64,000 bases of DNA, taken from contig NZ_MSZZ01000034.1 in the NCBI RefSeq assembly GCF_002093975.1, forward strand, positions 62,001 to 126,000. The letters run 5' to 3'. Under the pieces are notes generated by a model. That model was not told where the DNA came from. It saw only the letters and a list, made by a program, of their open reading frames with translations, and searched no databases. Position 1 is the first letter of the stretch. The number at the start of each line of letters is the position of its first letter. This DNA is from Thermoactinospora rubra. GTDB lineage: Bacteria > Actinomycetota > Actinomycetes > Streptosporangiales > Streptosporangiaceae. Positions 1-8,602 of this stretch are shown here, in pieces. Both the position numbers and the translations under genes were made by a program.

Positions 1-631
1 TGGTCAGCCTGATCGCCTCGGCCGAGCCCTGCGCCAGCCGTACGGCCAGCTCCAGCGCCACCTCCTGGACCCGCTCGTCGTCCACGCACAGGCTGACCAG
101 GCCCATGCGCTCGGCCTGCTCGCCCGTCACCGGCTCGCACAGCAGCAGGTGGTACTTGGCCTTGGCCAGCCCGCACAGCAGCGGCCAGACGATCGCCGCG
201 TGGTCGCCGGCGGCCACGCCCAGCCGCGTGTGCCCGTCGATGATCTTCGCGGTACGGCCGGCGACGGAGATGTCGGCCAGCAGCGCCACCGCCAGCCCGG
301 CGCCCACGGCCGGTCCCCGGATGGCCGAAACGATCGGCTTGGAGCAGTTGACGACGTTGTAGACGATGTCGCGGGCCTCGGCGAAGACGCGCATCCGCGT
401 GGCGTGGTCGCGCATCATCTCCTCGATCATGGACAGGTCGCCGCCCGCGGAGAACGCCTCGCCCTCGCCCGTGACGACCACGGCGCGCACCGAGTCGTCG
501 CGGTCCACCTCGGGCCAGATCTCGGCCAGCTCCCGGTGGCCGGTCATGTCGACGGCGTTGAGCCGGCCCGGCCGGCTGATGGTGATCCTCAGCACCCCCT
601 CGGCGGGGGTGTCGGTCCTCAGCTGTCCCAC
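1..631 (-). CDS. enoyl-CoA hydratase/isomerase family protein (3' part missing)
   Basis: About 210 codons are visible and the C-terminus lies beyond position 1. The crotonase fold is clear: an N-terminal beta strand ending in [10 protein letters not shown], the oxyanion-hole segment [12 protein letters not shown], and the second CoA/oxyanion motif [18 protein letters not shown]. These proteins hydrate or isomerise acyl-CoA thioesters; the substrate cannot be read from the sequence. The GTG start at 631-629 is chosen because it overlaps the end of the upstream esterase gene by 13 nt, which suggests translational coupling. It is the third gene of a minus-strand operon with the esterase and the amidotransferase-like gene, so a role in acyl or carboxylate breakdown is plausible but inferred. 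Confidence 0.85.
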   Translation of the reverse strand, partial: MGQLRTDTPAEGVLRITISRPGRLNAVDMTGHRELAEIWPEVDRDDSVRAVVVTGEGEAFSAGGDLSMIEEMMRDHATRMRVFAEARDIVYNVVNCSKPIVSAIRGPAVGAGLAVALLADISVAGRTAKIIDGHTRLGVAAGDHAAIVWPLLCGLAKAKYHLLLCEPVTGEQAERMGLVSLCVDDERVQEVALELAVRLAQGSAEAIRLT

Positions 632-1536
632 AGGGCTCCCTTCAGCCGGTCCGCGACGTACTCCCGGGCCTGGGCGGCCTGGTCGAAGAAGCCGGGCAGG
701 GCGAAGAAGCTGTGCACCGCGCCGTTGAACCGGCGCACCTCCACCGGGACGCCCGCCTGGGCCAGGCGCGTGCCGTACGCCTCGCCCTCGTCGCGCAGCA
801 CGTCGCACTCGGCGGTGACCACGGTGGCGGGCGGCAGGCCGGCGAAGGAGGCCAGCCGCAGCGGGGACAGGCGCGGGTCGGCCGGGTCGGCGCCGGCGGC
901 GTACTGGCGGACGAACCAGGCCATCTCCTCGGCGTCCAGGCCGAAGCCGCTGGCGAAGTGCCGGTAGCTGGGGGTGTCCATGGCCACGTCGGTGATCGGG
1001 TAGACCAGCACCTGGTGGGCGAGCGTGAGCCCGGCGTCCCTGGCCTGCCAGGCGGCCACCGCGGCCAGGTTGCCCCCGGCGCTGTCGCCCATCACCGCGA
1101 CCGTGCCGTTGCACTGGTAGAAGGCCGGGCGGGCGAACAGGTCGCGCACCACGCTCCAGGCGTCCTCGGCCGCGGCGGGGAAGGGGTGCTCCGGGGCGAG
1201 CCGGTAGTCCACCGACACCACCACGGCGCCGGTGCGGATGGCCAGGTCGCGGGCGAGCGCGTCGTTGCGCCGCACGCTGCCGAACACCCAGCCGCCGCCG
1301 TGGAAGTAGACGACCACCGGAAGAGCCTCCTGCCCAGGGTCGGCCCGGTAGATCCGCACCGGCACGTGCTCGACGAACTCGTCGCGGACCAGCGGCAGCC
1401 TGGGCCTGGGGCCGCGCTGCAGCGCGAACCCGTCGTGGGCGCGCATCTCGCGGATGGCGTCCAGGTCCAGCACGGACAGGTCGGTGTTGAGGTCGGAGGG
1501 GTAGCGGGCGACGAAGGCCGCTGCCTGTGGGTGCAT
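619..1536 (-). CDS. alpha/beta hydrolase, HSL-type esterase/lipase
   Basis: A 305-residue protein of the hormone-sensitive-lipase family. The oxyanion motif HGGGW is at residues 79-83, the nucleophile elbow GDSAGG at 150-155 (Ser152), and the rest of the triad is Asp245 (ECDVLRDEG) and His275 (GAVHSFF). All catalytic residues are present, so it should be an active carboxylesterase on short or medium acyl esters; its natural substrate is unknown. There is no signal peptide. The ATG has no Shine-Dalgarno sequence but a TAGATT box (1549-1544) lies 7 nt upstream, so it may also be transcribed as a leaderless mRNA. That box includes the TAG stop of the preceding gene. The 3' end overlaps the hydratase start. 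Confidence 0.9.
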   Translation of the reverse strand: MHPQAAAFVARYPSDLNTDLSVLDLDAIREMRAHDGFALQRGPRPRLPLVRDEFVEHVPVRIYRADPGQEALPVVVYFHGGGWVFGSVRRNDALARDLAIRTGAVVVSVDYRLAPEHPFPAAAEDAWSVVRDLFARPAFYQCNGTVAVMGDSAGGNLAAVAAWQARDAGLTLAHQVLVYPITDVAMDTPSYRHFASGFGLDAEEMAWFVRQYAAGADPADPRLSPLRLASFAGLPPATVVTAECDVLRDEGEAYGTRLAQAGVPVEVRRFNGAVHSFFALPGFFDQAAQAREYVADRLKGALWDS

Positions 1537-1546
1537 AGCGCAAAAT

Positions 1547-2233
1547 CTAGCGGGCGGCCTCGACGAAGTGCTCGAATACCCGGGAGTCGGGATCGCGCTC
1601 GGGGTGCCACTGCACGCCCACGCCGAAGCGGTGGCCCTGCAGCTCGATGCCCTCGACGATCTGGTCGTCGGCCCAGGCCACCGCCAGCAGCCCGGCGCCC
1701 AGGCGGCGCACCGACTGCTCGTGGGGCGCCACCACCTCCACCCGGTCGCCCACGGCCTTGCCGAGCTTGCTGGAGACGCTCACCTGGATGACGTGGCGCG
1801 CGCCCGGCTCCCCGTGCCTGTCGTGGTCGACCACGTCGGGCAGCCAGGGGATGAGCGTGCCGCCCTGGGCGACGTTCAGCACGTGCATGCCGCGGCCGAT
1901 GGCCAGGATCGGCAGGCCGGCCTGGATCGCGGCGCGGGCCAGGGCCAGCTCGAACCGGTCGCGGCCGGGCTGCGGGTCCGGCAGGCGCTCGTCGTGGGGC
2001 TCGCCGTAGGTGTCGGCGCCCACCGGCGTGCCGCCCGCCAGCACCAGGCCCCGCAGGGTGCGGACGTAGTCCTCGACCGCCTTCAGGCCGATCGGCGGCA
2101 GGATCACCGGGGCGCCGCCGGCCCGCTCGACCGCCTTGGCGTACGCCGGGGGCGACAGCACCGCCTCCCTGACCCAGGTGTCCCACCTGGCGGCCTCGTG
2201 GTAGGCGGTGATACCGATCAGTGGACGGGACAT
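1547..2233 (-). CDS. class I glutamine amidotransferase-like protein (PuuD/GGH family), catalytic Cys replaced by Gly
   Basis: A 228-residue protein of the gamma-glutamyl-GABA hydrolase family (peptidase C26 fold). Family landmarks are GITAYHEAARW at the N-terminus, VLAGGTPVGADTYGE around 64-78, the nucleophile-elbow region near 107-122, and the His-Glu pair VQWHPE (His210, Glu212). The elbow reads PILAIGRGMHVLN, whereas active members have Cys where Gly113 sits (usual form ICRGMQ). The codon is GGC at 1897-1895, one base from TGC. His and Glu remain, so the protein looks like a folded pseudoenzyme rather than a decayed gene. A GGAG Shine-Dalgarno sequence supports the ATG at 2233. It is the first gene of the operon with the esterase and hydratase. 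Confidence 0.85.
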   Translation of the reverse strand: MSRPLIGITAYHEAARWDTWVREAVLSPPAYAKAVERAGGAPVILPPIGLKAVEDYVRTLRGLVLAGGTPVGADTYGEPHDERLPDPQPGRDRFELALARAAIQAGLPILAIGRGMHVLNVAQGGTLIPWLPDVVDHDRHGEPGARHVIQVSVSSKLGKAVGDRVEVVAPHEQSVRRLGAGLLAVAWADDQIVEGIELQGHRFGVGVQWHPERDPDSRVFEHFVEAAR

Positions 2234-2387
2234 GCGCTCTCCAGGCCGTGCTCTCCAGAACCGTGCGACCTCGGGTGTGCCGGCCGCCGGGCCGGAACAG
2301 GGGCACCAGGCCCATCATGGCGCACTCTATTTCGGTATTGTCACCAAAACTCGATTCCGGGGGGCGCGTATGTGAAGACGTCCCTTC

Positions 2388-3083
2388 TCACGCCTCGTGG
2401 GAGCCCTCCAGGGCGGCCAGCGCCAGGGCGTAGTCGCGCCGTGCCCGGGCCAGGCCCATGAGGTCGCCGCGGCGGCGGTTGGCCTCGATGAGCAGCCGCC
2501 AGGCCGCGTCGTGGTACTCGTCGACCTGCAGGCAGCGGGCGGCCGCCTCGGCGGCCTCGGCGAAGGCGCCGCGCTCCAGCTCCAGGGCGGCCAGGCGGGC
2601 GGCGGCGCCGGCGGCCTGGTGGCGCAGCGCCGACCGCTCGCGGGTGACCCACTCGGCCGGGCCGTCCTCGGGCAGCAGGTCCCCGGCATACAGGCGGACC
2701 GCCTCGCGCAGCGCCCCGGCGGCACGCTCCCCGCGCCCGGCCCCGGCGATCGCGGCGCGGAACAGCGCCACGTCGCAGGCGGCGCCCGGCGGCAGCTCCA
2801 GCCGGTAGGCCTCGTCCACCCGGCCGATCAGCGGGTGCCCGGTCCCGGCGGCCAGGAAGCCGCGCAGCGTGGAGACGGCGACGTGCAGCCCGCGCCGCGC
2901 GGTGGCCAGGCGCACCTCCGGCCACAACGCCTCGATCGCGCTCTCGCGGTGCACCGGCCGGCCGGCGTGCATGGCCAGCAGCCGCAGCAGCGTGCGGGCG
3001 CGCCGGCGCAGGGGCGACAGGTCGAGCGGAACGCCGTCGACCTCGATCGCGAAGTCGGCGAAGCATCTGACGTACAGGCTCAT
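2388..3083 (-). CDS. AfsR/SARP-type transcriptional activator (winged helix + BTAD)
   Basis: About 231 residues. The N-terminal part (roughly 1-95) is an OmpR-like winged helix with the family order: strand-rich start VRCFADFAIEVDG, LRRRARTLLRLLAMHAGRPV, then SAIEALWPE and a recognition helix in RRGLHVAVSTLRG. The rest is an alpha-helical bacterial transcriptional activation domain (CDVALFRAAI, RLYAGDLLPED, RLAALELERGAFAEA, YHDAAWRLLIEANRRRGD). SARPs activate clustered genes by binding near the -35 region. It lies 3' of the CHAT gene on the same strand with only about 40 nt between them, so the two are probably co-transcribed. The start at ATG 3083 is chosen by domain fit; in-frame starts at 3101 and 3119 are possible. 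Confidence 0.85.
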   Translation of the reverse strand: MSLYVRCFADFAIEVDGVPLDLSPLRRRARTLLRLLAMHAGRPVHRESAIEALWPEVRLATARRGLHVAVSTLRGFLAAGTGHPLIGRVDEAYRLELPPGAACDVALFRAAIAGAGRGERAAGALREAVRLYAGDLLPEDGPAEWVTRERSALRHQAAGAAARLAALELERGAFAEAAEAAARCLQVDEYHDAAWRLLIEANRRRGDLMGLARARRDYALALAALEGSHEA

Positions 3084-3125
3084 GCAAGCTATGAGCCGCA
3101 TCCCGCCGGTTTGATACACGGCTGC

Positions 3126-5780
3126 TCAGGCCGCCCCGATGGCGCAGAACGCCCACCCGGCGGCCTGGTGCAGCGGGTCGGGCGGCAGCGCGGCACGCGC
3201 CTTTAGCAGGGCCTCGGCCGTGTCCAGCCCGCGGCCCAGCCCCTCGTGCAGCGCGGTCATCAGCGGCACCACGGCCCGGTCCGGCACGGGCGCGGTGCTG
3301 GCCACGATCCCCGCCGTGCCCCGCGGGAGCAGGGCCGCCGCCAGCCCCAGCAGCTCCTCGCCGCCGACCGGCTCCATCCGCCCGGAGTCGCAGCCGGCCA
3401 GCACCAGCCGGTACGGCGCGCGCTCCAGCCGCTCCACGTCGTGCACGGTCAGCGGCCCGTCGTGCAGCTGCAGCGAGGAGAACATGGGGCTGTCGGCCCG
3501 GAACGCTCCATGGGCGGCGATGTGCGTCAGGGCGCTGCCGTCCATGTGCTTGAGGACCGGCGCGGTGGCGGCCTGTTCGCCCTCCAGCACCGTGGCGGTG
3601 CCGTACAGCCGGGCCAGGATCGGCACCTCGGCGCCGCCACTGCCCAGGCCGGGCCCCCTGACCAGCACGACGGGGCCGCCGGGCGGGCGGATGCGGCGGG
3701 CGCGCAGCCAGGCGGCGGCCGACGGGCACACGCTCAGCGCCCGCTCGCGCAGCGCGGGCAGCAGCGCCCAGGGGACGTGATGGAGGCGGCCGGGCGGCAC
3801 CAGGACGAGCGGGCCGTCGCCCAGGTGCGGGACGGCGGCGCCCAGCAGGGCCTCCTGCAGCCGCAGCGCGCCCTCCTCCAGGCGGCCGCCGGCCCTGCCG
3901 TACGCGGTCCTGCGCAGCAGGGACGCCGCGTGCTCGGCCTCGGCGGCGGCCCGGGCCGCCGTGCCCGCGTCGAAGGCGCGCACCCGGCCGCGCCCGCACA
4001 GCAGCACCTTCAGCCGCCCGTCGACGACCACGATCTCGGCGAGCAGCCGGTCCCCCAGCTCGCGCAGCAGCGCCGCCGGGTCGAACCGCGCCGCCGGATC
4101 GGACAGGGCCGCCGTCTCGCCCCGGCCGCGCAAGGCCAGCATGCGGTTCCTGATCGCCCGCTCCAGCCGCCGCTGCTCGCGTTCGAGGGCCGGGGCCGCC
4201 GTGCCCTCCGCGCGGGCCTCGTCGATCCTGCTGGAGATCTCGCGGAAGGCGGTCAGGTCGCGCAGCAGCTCGGGGTCCTGCGGCGGCCGGACGGGCGGCA
4301 CGGCCAGCGCGGTGGCGCGCCAGCGCTCGCTCCACGCCAGCAGGCGGCGCGCGTCGTCCAGGACGGCGCGCTGGGCCAGGGTGGCCAGCTCGGCGCCCTG
4401 CGAGCCGACCCGGGCGCGCAGCTCGGCGGCCCCCAGCGTCATGCGGTGCTCGTCCAGCAGGTCCAGGCCGCGGCGGCAGGCCGCCAGCACCCCCGCCCTG
4501 CGGCCCGCCGTCTCCGCCAGCATGGCCCGGGCGAGCCAGCCGTCGACCCGGGCGTAGGCCGGGCCCCTGGTCCTGGCGCGGGCCGCCTCGGCCAGGTAGC
4601 GCGCGGCCTCGGCGGGCCGGCCCCGGGTGGCGGCCACGCGCCCGGCCAGCAGCCAGGCGCGCGGCGCCTCGGCGGGAGCGAGCTCGCTCAGCCGCCGGGC
4701 CACGCCGACGGCTTCACGCAGCGAGACCTCGCCCTCCCCTGCATCCCCTCCTGCGCTCTCGCCTGCGCCGCCGGGGACCTGCCCCGCCCGATGGCGAGCC
4801 TGGAGGGCGATGAGGCAGGCCGCGAGTTCCTGGGCCTGGCGGTGCTGGGCGCGGAAGGAGCGAGCCGCGGCACGGGCCCGGTCGATCGCCGCCTCCCACC
4901 GGCCGCAGGCCAGCGCCGCCCGGGCCGCGACGAGCAGGAGCTCGGCCCGCAGCAGCGGCGGCCCGCCCAGCCGGTCCAGACGCTCGATCGCGGCGCGCGC
5001 CTCCTTCAGCGCCTCCGCGGCCAGCCCGGCCACCAGGAGGATGCGGCCGCGCTCGACGGCCGCCTCGTGGGAGGGCGTGCCGAACTCCGCGAACCGCCGC
5101 TCGGCCCGGTCGAACAGCGCCAGCGCCGCCGGGACGTCTCCGGACCGGGAGGCCACGATGCCCTGGCTCAGCACCGCCACAGCCTTGTCGTGCTCCTGGC
5201 CGGTCGTCCCGAACAGGGTCTCGGCCAGCTGGACGTCGCCCCTGGCGCGATCGACGGACCCCAGCGCGAGATGGACGCGCGCCCTGATCGACACGGCACG
5301 CGCGAGCCAGATCGTGTCGGCGTTCCTGCGCAGCAGCGGGACGGCTCGCCGTAAGTCCTCCAGGGCCTCCCGGTGGCGTCCCAGGACCTCCAGCACGTAG
5401 GCGCGGCGGAACAGGATCCGCGGGAGCGTCCGGCCGCCCGACGGCGCCGCGGCCTCGGCCAGCGCCACGGCCCGCGCCAGCGCCGCGAGGCTCTGCCGTA
5501 CCCGTCCCGCCCGGATGTAGGCGGCGCCCAGCGTGGCCAGGACGTCGGCCTGCCGGTCCGGCGACCCCGACAGCGCGGCGAGCCGCCGCGCCCGGCGCAG
5601 ATGCCGCAGCCCGGACGCCAGGTCGCCGAAGTCGCGCTCCCAGATGCCGATGACCTGGTGCGCGATCGACGCCTCCGCGGCGGGCGGGCCGGACTCCAGC
5701 AGCCGGCGGGCCGCGGCCAGCGCCTCGCGCGGGCGGGCGAACACCATCGGCAGCAGATCCGCGGCACTTCCCGGGATCAC
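3126..5780 (-). CDS. TPR-repeat protein with C-terminal CHAT (caspase-like) protease domain
   Basis: An 884-residue cytosolic protein. Residues about 1-450 are helical TPR-like repeats (for example RQADVLATLGAAYIRAGRVRQ, RRAYVLEVLGRHREALEDL, LSQGIVASRSGDVPAALALF), followed by a helical linker and a CHAT domain from about 590 to the end. The caspase-type dyad is intact: His757 in THIAAHGAF and Cys797 in LVLAGCDSG. CHAT proteases act on specific protein substrates or on partners in programmed-death and defence-like systems; the TPRs would serve as the sensor or docking part. The start is GTG at 5780 with a TAGCAT box 6 nt upstream and no Shine-Dalgarno sequence, that is, leaderless. It is divergent from the subtilase/sigma operon across 93 bp and is followed by the SARP gene. 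Confidence 0.9.
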   Translation of the reverse strand: MIPGSAADLLPMVFARPREALAAARRLLESGPPAAEASIAHQVIGIWERDFGDLASGLRHLRRARRLAALSGSPDRQADVLATLGAAYIRAGRVRQSLAALARAVALAEAAAPSGGRTLPRILFRRAYVLEVLGRHREALEDLRRAVPLLRRNADTIWLARAVSIRARVHLALGSVDRARGDVQLAETLFGTTGQEHDKAVAVLSQGIVASRSGDVPAALALFDRAERRFAEFGTPSHEAAVERGRILLVAGLAAEALKEARAAIERLDRLGGPPLLRAELLLVAARAALACGRWEAAIDRARAAARSFRAQHRQAQELAACLIALQARHRAGQVPGGAGESAGGDAGEGEVSLREAVGVARRLSELAPAEAPRAWLLAGRVAATRGRPAEAARYLAEAARARTRGPAYARVDGWLARAMLAETAGRRAGVLAACRRGLDLLDEHRMTLGAAELRARVGSQGAELATLAQRAVLDDARRLLAWSERWRATALAVPPVRPPQDPELLRDLTAFREISSRIDEARAEGTAAPALEREQRRLERAIRNRMLALRGRGETAALSDPAARFDPAALLRELGDRLLAEIVVVDGRLKVLLCGRGRVRAFDAGTAARAAAEAEHAASLLRRTAYGRAGGRLEEGALRLQEALLGAAVPHLGDGPLVLVPPGRLHHVPWALLPALRERALSVCPSAAAWLRARRIRPPGGPVVLVRGPGLGSGGAEVPILARLYGTATVLEGEQAATAPVLKHMDGSALTHIAAHGAFRADSPMFSSLQLHDGPLTVHDVERLERAPYRLVLAGCDSGRMEPVGGEELLGLAAALLPRGTAGIVASTAPVPDRAVVPLMTALHEGLGRGLDTAEALLKARAALPPDPLHQAAGWAFCAIGAA

Positions 5781-5786
5781 GCCTGG

Positions 5787-5792
5787 ATGCTA
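5787..5792 (-). promoter_or_regulatory. -10 box of the CHAT gene (leaderless promoter)
   Basis: On the minus strand this reads TAGCAT and ends 6 nt before the GTG start at 5780. No Shine-Dalgarno sequence is present, so transcription probably begins at the start codon. The 93-bp interval to the divergent protease gene must carry both promoters. Confidence 0.5.
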
Positions 5793-5873
5793 GATGTGGG
5801 CCAGCGGATGTATCAACCAGGGGCGGACCGGCTCGTTATCCACGACGGCTCAAGACATCCCGTGAGGAGCGCC

Positions 5874-7295
5874 ATGCCAGACCGGTTCAGGGAGCAGTTC
5901 AGGGCAGTCAGCGAGGCCTTCGCCCAGCAGCGCGGGATCGGCCTGGCGCACGGCCCGGGGCCCACGCCGTACCTCTACGAGAAAGGGTGCGTGATCGCGC
6001 GGCGGGAGGCCCGCGAGGCCGTCCTGAACGTCCTGCGGGACAACGGCCACGGCGACCCCGAGGAGCAGCCGTTAGAGGCCTCCGACGTCGTCCGCTTCCG
6101 CTTCGGCGACGGCTCCCGCGGCGGGACCGGCGGCGACCCGGACGTCGAGGAGGTGCTCAACTCGCTGCGGAGCCGCGCCGAGGCCGTACCGGTCACGAGG
6201 AACCACATCGTCGGCATCTGCACCGCCAACATCTGCCCCGGCGACGAGCCCGAACCCTATCCCCTCAGCACCGAGGAGGCGCTCAACCCCAGGCTCGCCT
6301 GCCGCGTCAGGGTGCTGGTCGTGGACACCGGCCTGGTCCAGGGCATCACGTCGGCCTACCCCTGGATGACCGGCGTCGGCCCCGTCTCAAGGGACGAGCA
6401 GGGCCAGCCGCACAAGGGCTACCTCCCCCTGTACGGCGGGCACGGCTCCTTCGTCGCCGGCATCGTCAAGGCCGTCGCCCCGCACGCCCTCGTGGAGGTC
6501 GACGACTCCCTGCCCGCCTGGCTCGCCGGGGCCGCCACCGAGGCGGAGCTCGGCGACATCCTGGCGCGGGAGCTGGACCGCGACGCGGAGGATCGGCCCG
6601 CGGTCATCAACCTGTCGGCCGGCATGGTCACCGAGGGGAACCGGGCCCCCGTGGGGCTGGGCAGGTTCATGGACCTCCTGGCCGCCTCGCAGACCGTCCT
6701 GGTCTGCGCCGCCGGGAACAACGGGCAGGACGAGCACTTCTATCCCGCCCGCTACGCGGCCGACCCCCGCTACCGCCACAAGGTCATCTCCGTCGGCGCG
6801 CTGCGCGGGGACGGCTCGGGGCTGGCGTGCTTCACCAACCGGGGCGACTGGGTGAGCGTCTACGCGCCCGGCGAGCGGGTGATAGCGGCCTTCACGCCGG
6901 GCGACGACACCCCGCCGAGGTACGTCTACCGCCACAGCACCTTCCCGGAGTGCCGCTACCGCGGCGAGTATCCCGACTGCACCTGCGTCGTGCCCCGGCG
7001 CAAGGGCGCCCTGACCCTCCAGGAGGCCGGGCAGCCCGAGAGCCACGCCAGCGAGGAGGCCTACACCGGCTTCGCCCGCTGGAGCGGCACGTCCTTCGCC
7101 ACGCCGATGGTGGCGGGCATGCTGGCCAACCACCTGCTCGCCAACCAGATCCTCGACGCGGAGGGCCGCATCGACCCGGCGCGGGCGGTGGCGGACCTGA
7201 TGGCCAAGGTCGTGCCCCTGCCGCTGCCGGACGGGACGCGCGTGCCGACCCTGGTGCCCGCGACCTGGCGCAGCGGCCCCTACGAGAACGTCTGA
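5874..7295 (+). CDS. cytosolic S8 family (subtilisin-like) serine protease
   Basis: 473 residues with no signal peptide and no obvious pro-domain, so it should act inside the cell. The catalytic set is complete: Asp151 (VLVVDTG), His190 (GGHGSFVAG), the oxyanion Asn in CAAGNNG (282-283) and Ser407 (WSGTSFATPMVAG). Residues 1-140 are family-specific. Between the usual catalytic-domain strand APGERVIAAF and the Ser motif there is an insert of about 60 residues (341-400) with Cys360, Cys369 and Cys371. The ATG at 5874 follows GAGGAG with good spacing. It is the first gene of a three-gene run with a sigma factor 13 nt downstream, and is divergent from the CHAT gene, so the two proteases are likely to work in one pathway (inference). 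Confidence 0.9.
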   Translation: MPDRFREQFRAVSEAFAQQRGIGLAHGPGPTPYLYEKGCVIARREAREAVLNVLRDNGHGDPEEQPLEASDVVRFRFGDGSRGGTGGDPDVEEVLNSLRSRAEAVPVTRNHIVGICTANICPGDEPEPYPLSTEEALNPRLACRVRVLVVDTGLVQGITSAYPWMTGVGPVSRDEQGQPHKGYLPLYGGHGSFVAGIVKAVAPHALVEVDDSLPAWLAGAATEAELGDILARELDRDAEDRPAVINLSAGMVTEGNRAPVGLGRFMDLLAASQTVLVCAAGNNGQDEHFYPARYAADPRYRHKVISVGALRGDGSGLACFTNRGDWVSVYAPGERVIAAFTPGDDTPPRYVYRHSTFPECRYRGEYPDCTCVVPRRKGALTLQEAGQPESHASEEAYTGFARWSGTSFATPMVAGMLANHLLANQILDAEGRIDPARAVADLMAKVVPLPLPDGTRVPTLVPATWRSGPYENV

Positions 7296-7308
7296 CCGGG
7301 GAGGAACC

Positions 7309-7881
7309 TTGGACCACGAGGCCATCGGCCGGCTCTTCCGGGCCGCGGCCGCCGGCGACGCGGCGGCGTGGAAGAGCTTCGTCGAGGCGCTGAGCCCCCT
7401 GGTGTGGTCGGTCGTGCGGGCCCACGGGCTGCCCGAGGCCGACGCGGGCGAGGTCTACCAGACGACGTGGTTCCGCCTGGCCCAGAACCTCGGGCGGATC
7501 CGCGAGCCCGAGAAGGTGTCCACGTGGCTGGCCACGACGGCGCGCAACGAGGCGCTGAAGGCGATCCGGGCCAGGCGGCGGCTCGTGCCGGGCGACGAGG
7601 ACGCCTTCGAGCGCGTCGCCGACGAGCGGACGCCCGAGGCGGCGGTGATCGAGGCCGAGGAGGAGGCCGCGGCGGCCGAGCGGGACCGGCGGCTGTGGCA
7701 GGCGTTCCAGGAGCTCGGCGCCAAGTGCCGGCGGCTGCTGCGCATCCTCATCGGCTCCCCTCCGCACAGCTACCAGGAGGCCGCCGCGGCCCTGGGGCTG
7801 TCGGTGGGCAGCATCGGGCCGATGCGGCAGCGGTGCCTGCGGCAGTTACGGCTGCTGCTGGCCGAGCGAGGGATGGGATGA
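7309..7881 (+). CDS. RNA polymerase ECF-type sigma factor
   Basis: 190 residues with the two-domain ECF layout: sigma region 2 at about 5-90 (LFRAAAAGDAAAWKSFVEA, EVYQTTWFRLAQN, VSTWLATTARNEALKAIR), an acidic linker rich in Glu/Ala, and region 4 at about 128-185 with helix-turn-helix SYQEAAAALGLSVGSIGPMRQRCLRQL. The start is TTG at 7309, placed correctly after a strong GGGGAGGA sequence. It begins 13 nt after the protease stop codon and is followed 7 nt later by the small 154-residue protein, so the three are one transcription unit. No recognisable zinc anti-sigma factor is nearby; the neighbouring small protein or the proteases might regulate it, which is inference. Confidence 0.9.
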   Translation: MDHEAIGRLFRAAAAGDAAAWKSFVEALSPLVWSVVRAHGLPEADAGEVYQTTWFRLAQNLGRIREPEKVSTWLATTARNEALKAIRARRRLVPGDEDAFERVADERTPEAAVIEAEEEAAAAERDRRLWQAFQELGAKCRRLLRILIGSPPHSYQEAAAALGLSVGSIGPMRQRCLRQLRLLLAERGMG

Positions 7882-7888
7882 GCCGGGG

Positions 7889-8353
7889 ATGGACGAGGAC
7901 CTGTCGCAGGACGACCTGCTCGAGGCGGAGCTGCGCCGCGCCGCGGCCGTCCTGGACCCGGTGCCGGCGCACCTGGTGCGGGCCGCCGTCGAGGCCTTCG
8001 CGCTGCGCGGGCTGGAGGCGGAGCTGGCCGAGCTCACGTTCGACTCGCTGGAGGAGGCCGCCGCGGTCCGGTCGGGGTACGGCACGCGGCTGCTGACCTT
8101 CGCGGTCGCCGGCCGTACCGTCGACGTGGAGCTGTCGGGCGGCGAGTGGCCGGGCGGGGAGGGCGTGCGGCTGCTGGGCGGGGTGCACCCGGCCGAGCCG
8201 GCCGAGGTGGTCGTGGAGGGGCCGCTCGGGTCGCTGGCCGTGCGGGCCGACGAGCTGGGGCGGTTCTCGGCCGAGGGGGTGCCGCTCGGGCCGTTCAGCC
8301 TGCGGGTGCGCTTCTCCGACGCGGTCGTCGCCACCGAATGGATCACGGTGTGA
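7889..8353 (+). CDS. small helix-plus-beta protein partnered with the sigma factor, function unknown
   Basis: 154 residues. The first 55 are helical and acidic (LSQDDLLEAELRRAAA, PAHLVRAAVEAFALRGLEAEL). The remainder alternates short strands and ends in LGRFSAEGVPLGPFSLRVRF, which resembles a prealbumin or carboxypeptidase-regulatory-like beta sandwich. It has no membrane segment and no signal peptide. It follows the sigma gene after 7 nt, and in my experience similar proteins sit next to ECF sigma factors and CHAT or S8 proteases in other actinomycetes. A role as adaptor, substrate or anti-sigma-like partner is possible but not shown by any motif. Confidence 0.75.
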   Translation: MDEDLSQDDLLEAELRRAAAVLDPVPAHLVRAAVEAFALRGLEAELAELTFDSLEEAAAVRSGYGTRLLTFAVAGRTVDVELSGGEWPGGEGVRLLGGVHPAEPAEVVVEGPLGSLAVRADELGRFSAEGVPLGPFSLRVRFSDAVVATEWITV

Positions 8354-8418
8354 GGTTTCCTGCCCATTCCCCACATCAAATGCGATGATTTTTCGCCTTT
8401 TTTCGGACAGGCTCTCAT

Positions 8419-8436
8419 CGGTAAATAACATTACCG
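8419..8436. promoter_or_regulatory. inverted repeat CGGTAA-N6-TTACCG
   Basis: Perfect 6-bp arms separated by the AT-only-but-one spacer ATAACA. It lies about 190 bp upstream of the flavohemoglobin start in the AT-rich leader. It looks like an operator half-site pair rather than a terminator. Confidence 0.4.
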
Positions 8437-8583
8437 TTACGGATAGTTATGATTGTTCGCCTTTTGGGGTGAAACGGTTGTGACGTCCGAGAGGTGGTGT
8501 AAGACTCGCAACCGAGCGATCGGCTGCGCCGGGGCCAGGCCGGGCGCTCGTCACCCGGAACGTCAGGGAGGTGGAGCGACACG

Positions 8584-8602
8584 CCCGGAATACCATTCCG
8601 GG
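8584..8602. promoter_or_regulatory. perfect palindrome CCCGGAAT-ACC-ATTCCGGG
   Basis: Arms of 8 bp at 8584-8591 and 8595-8602, 3-nt centre, 22 nt upstream of the ATG at 8625. Its position just before the ribosome-binding region suggests an operator that represses the oxidoreductase gene, or a 5' UTR hairpin. It does not look like the NsrR sites known upstream of streptomycete hmpA genes. Confidence 0.5.

Noticed and set aside
2341-4335. Long minus-strand open frame of 664 codons overlapping the CHAT and SARP genes in another frame
   Set aside because: Arg/Ala/Gly/Pro-rich shadow of high-GC coding DNA with no domain; the real reading frames carry clear CHAT and SARP motifs.
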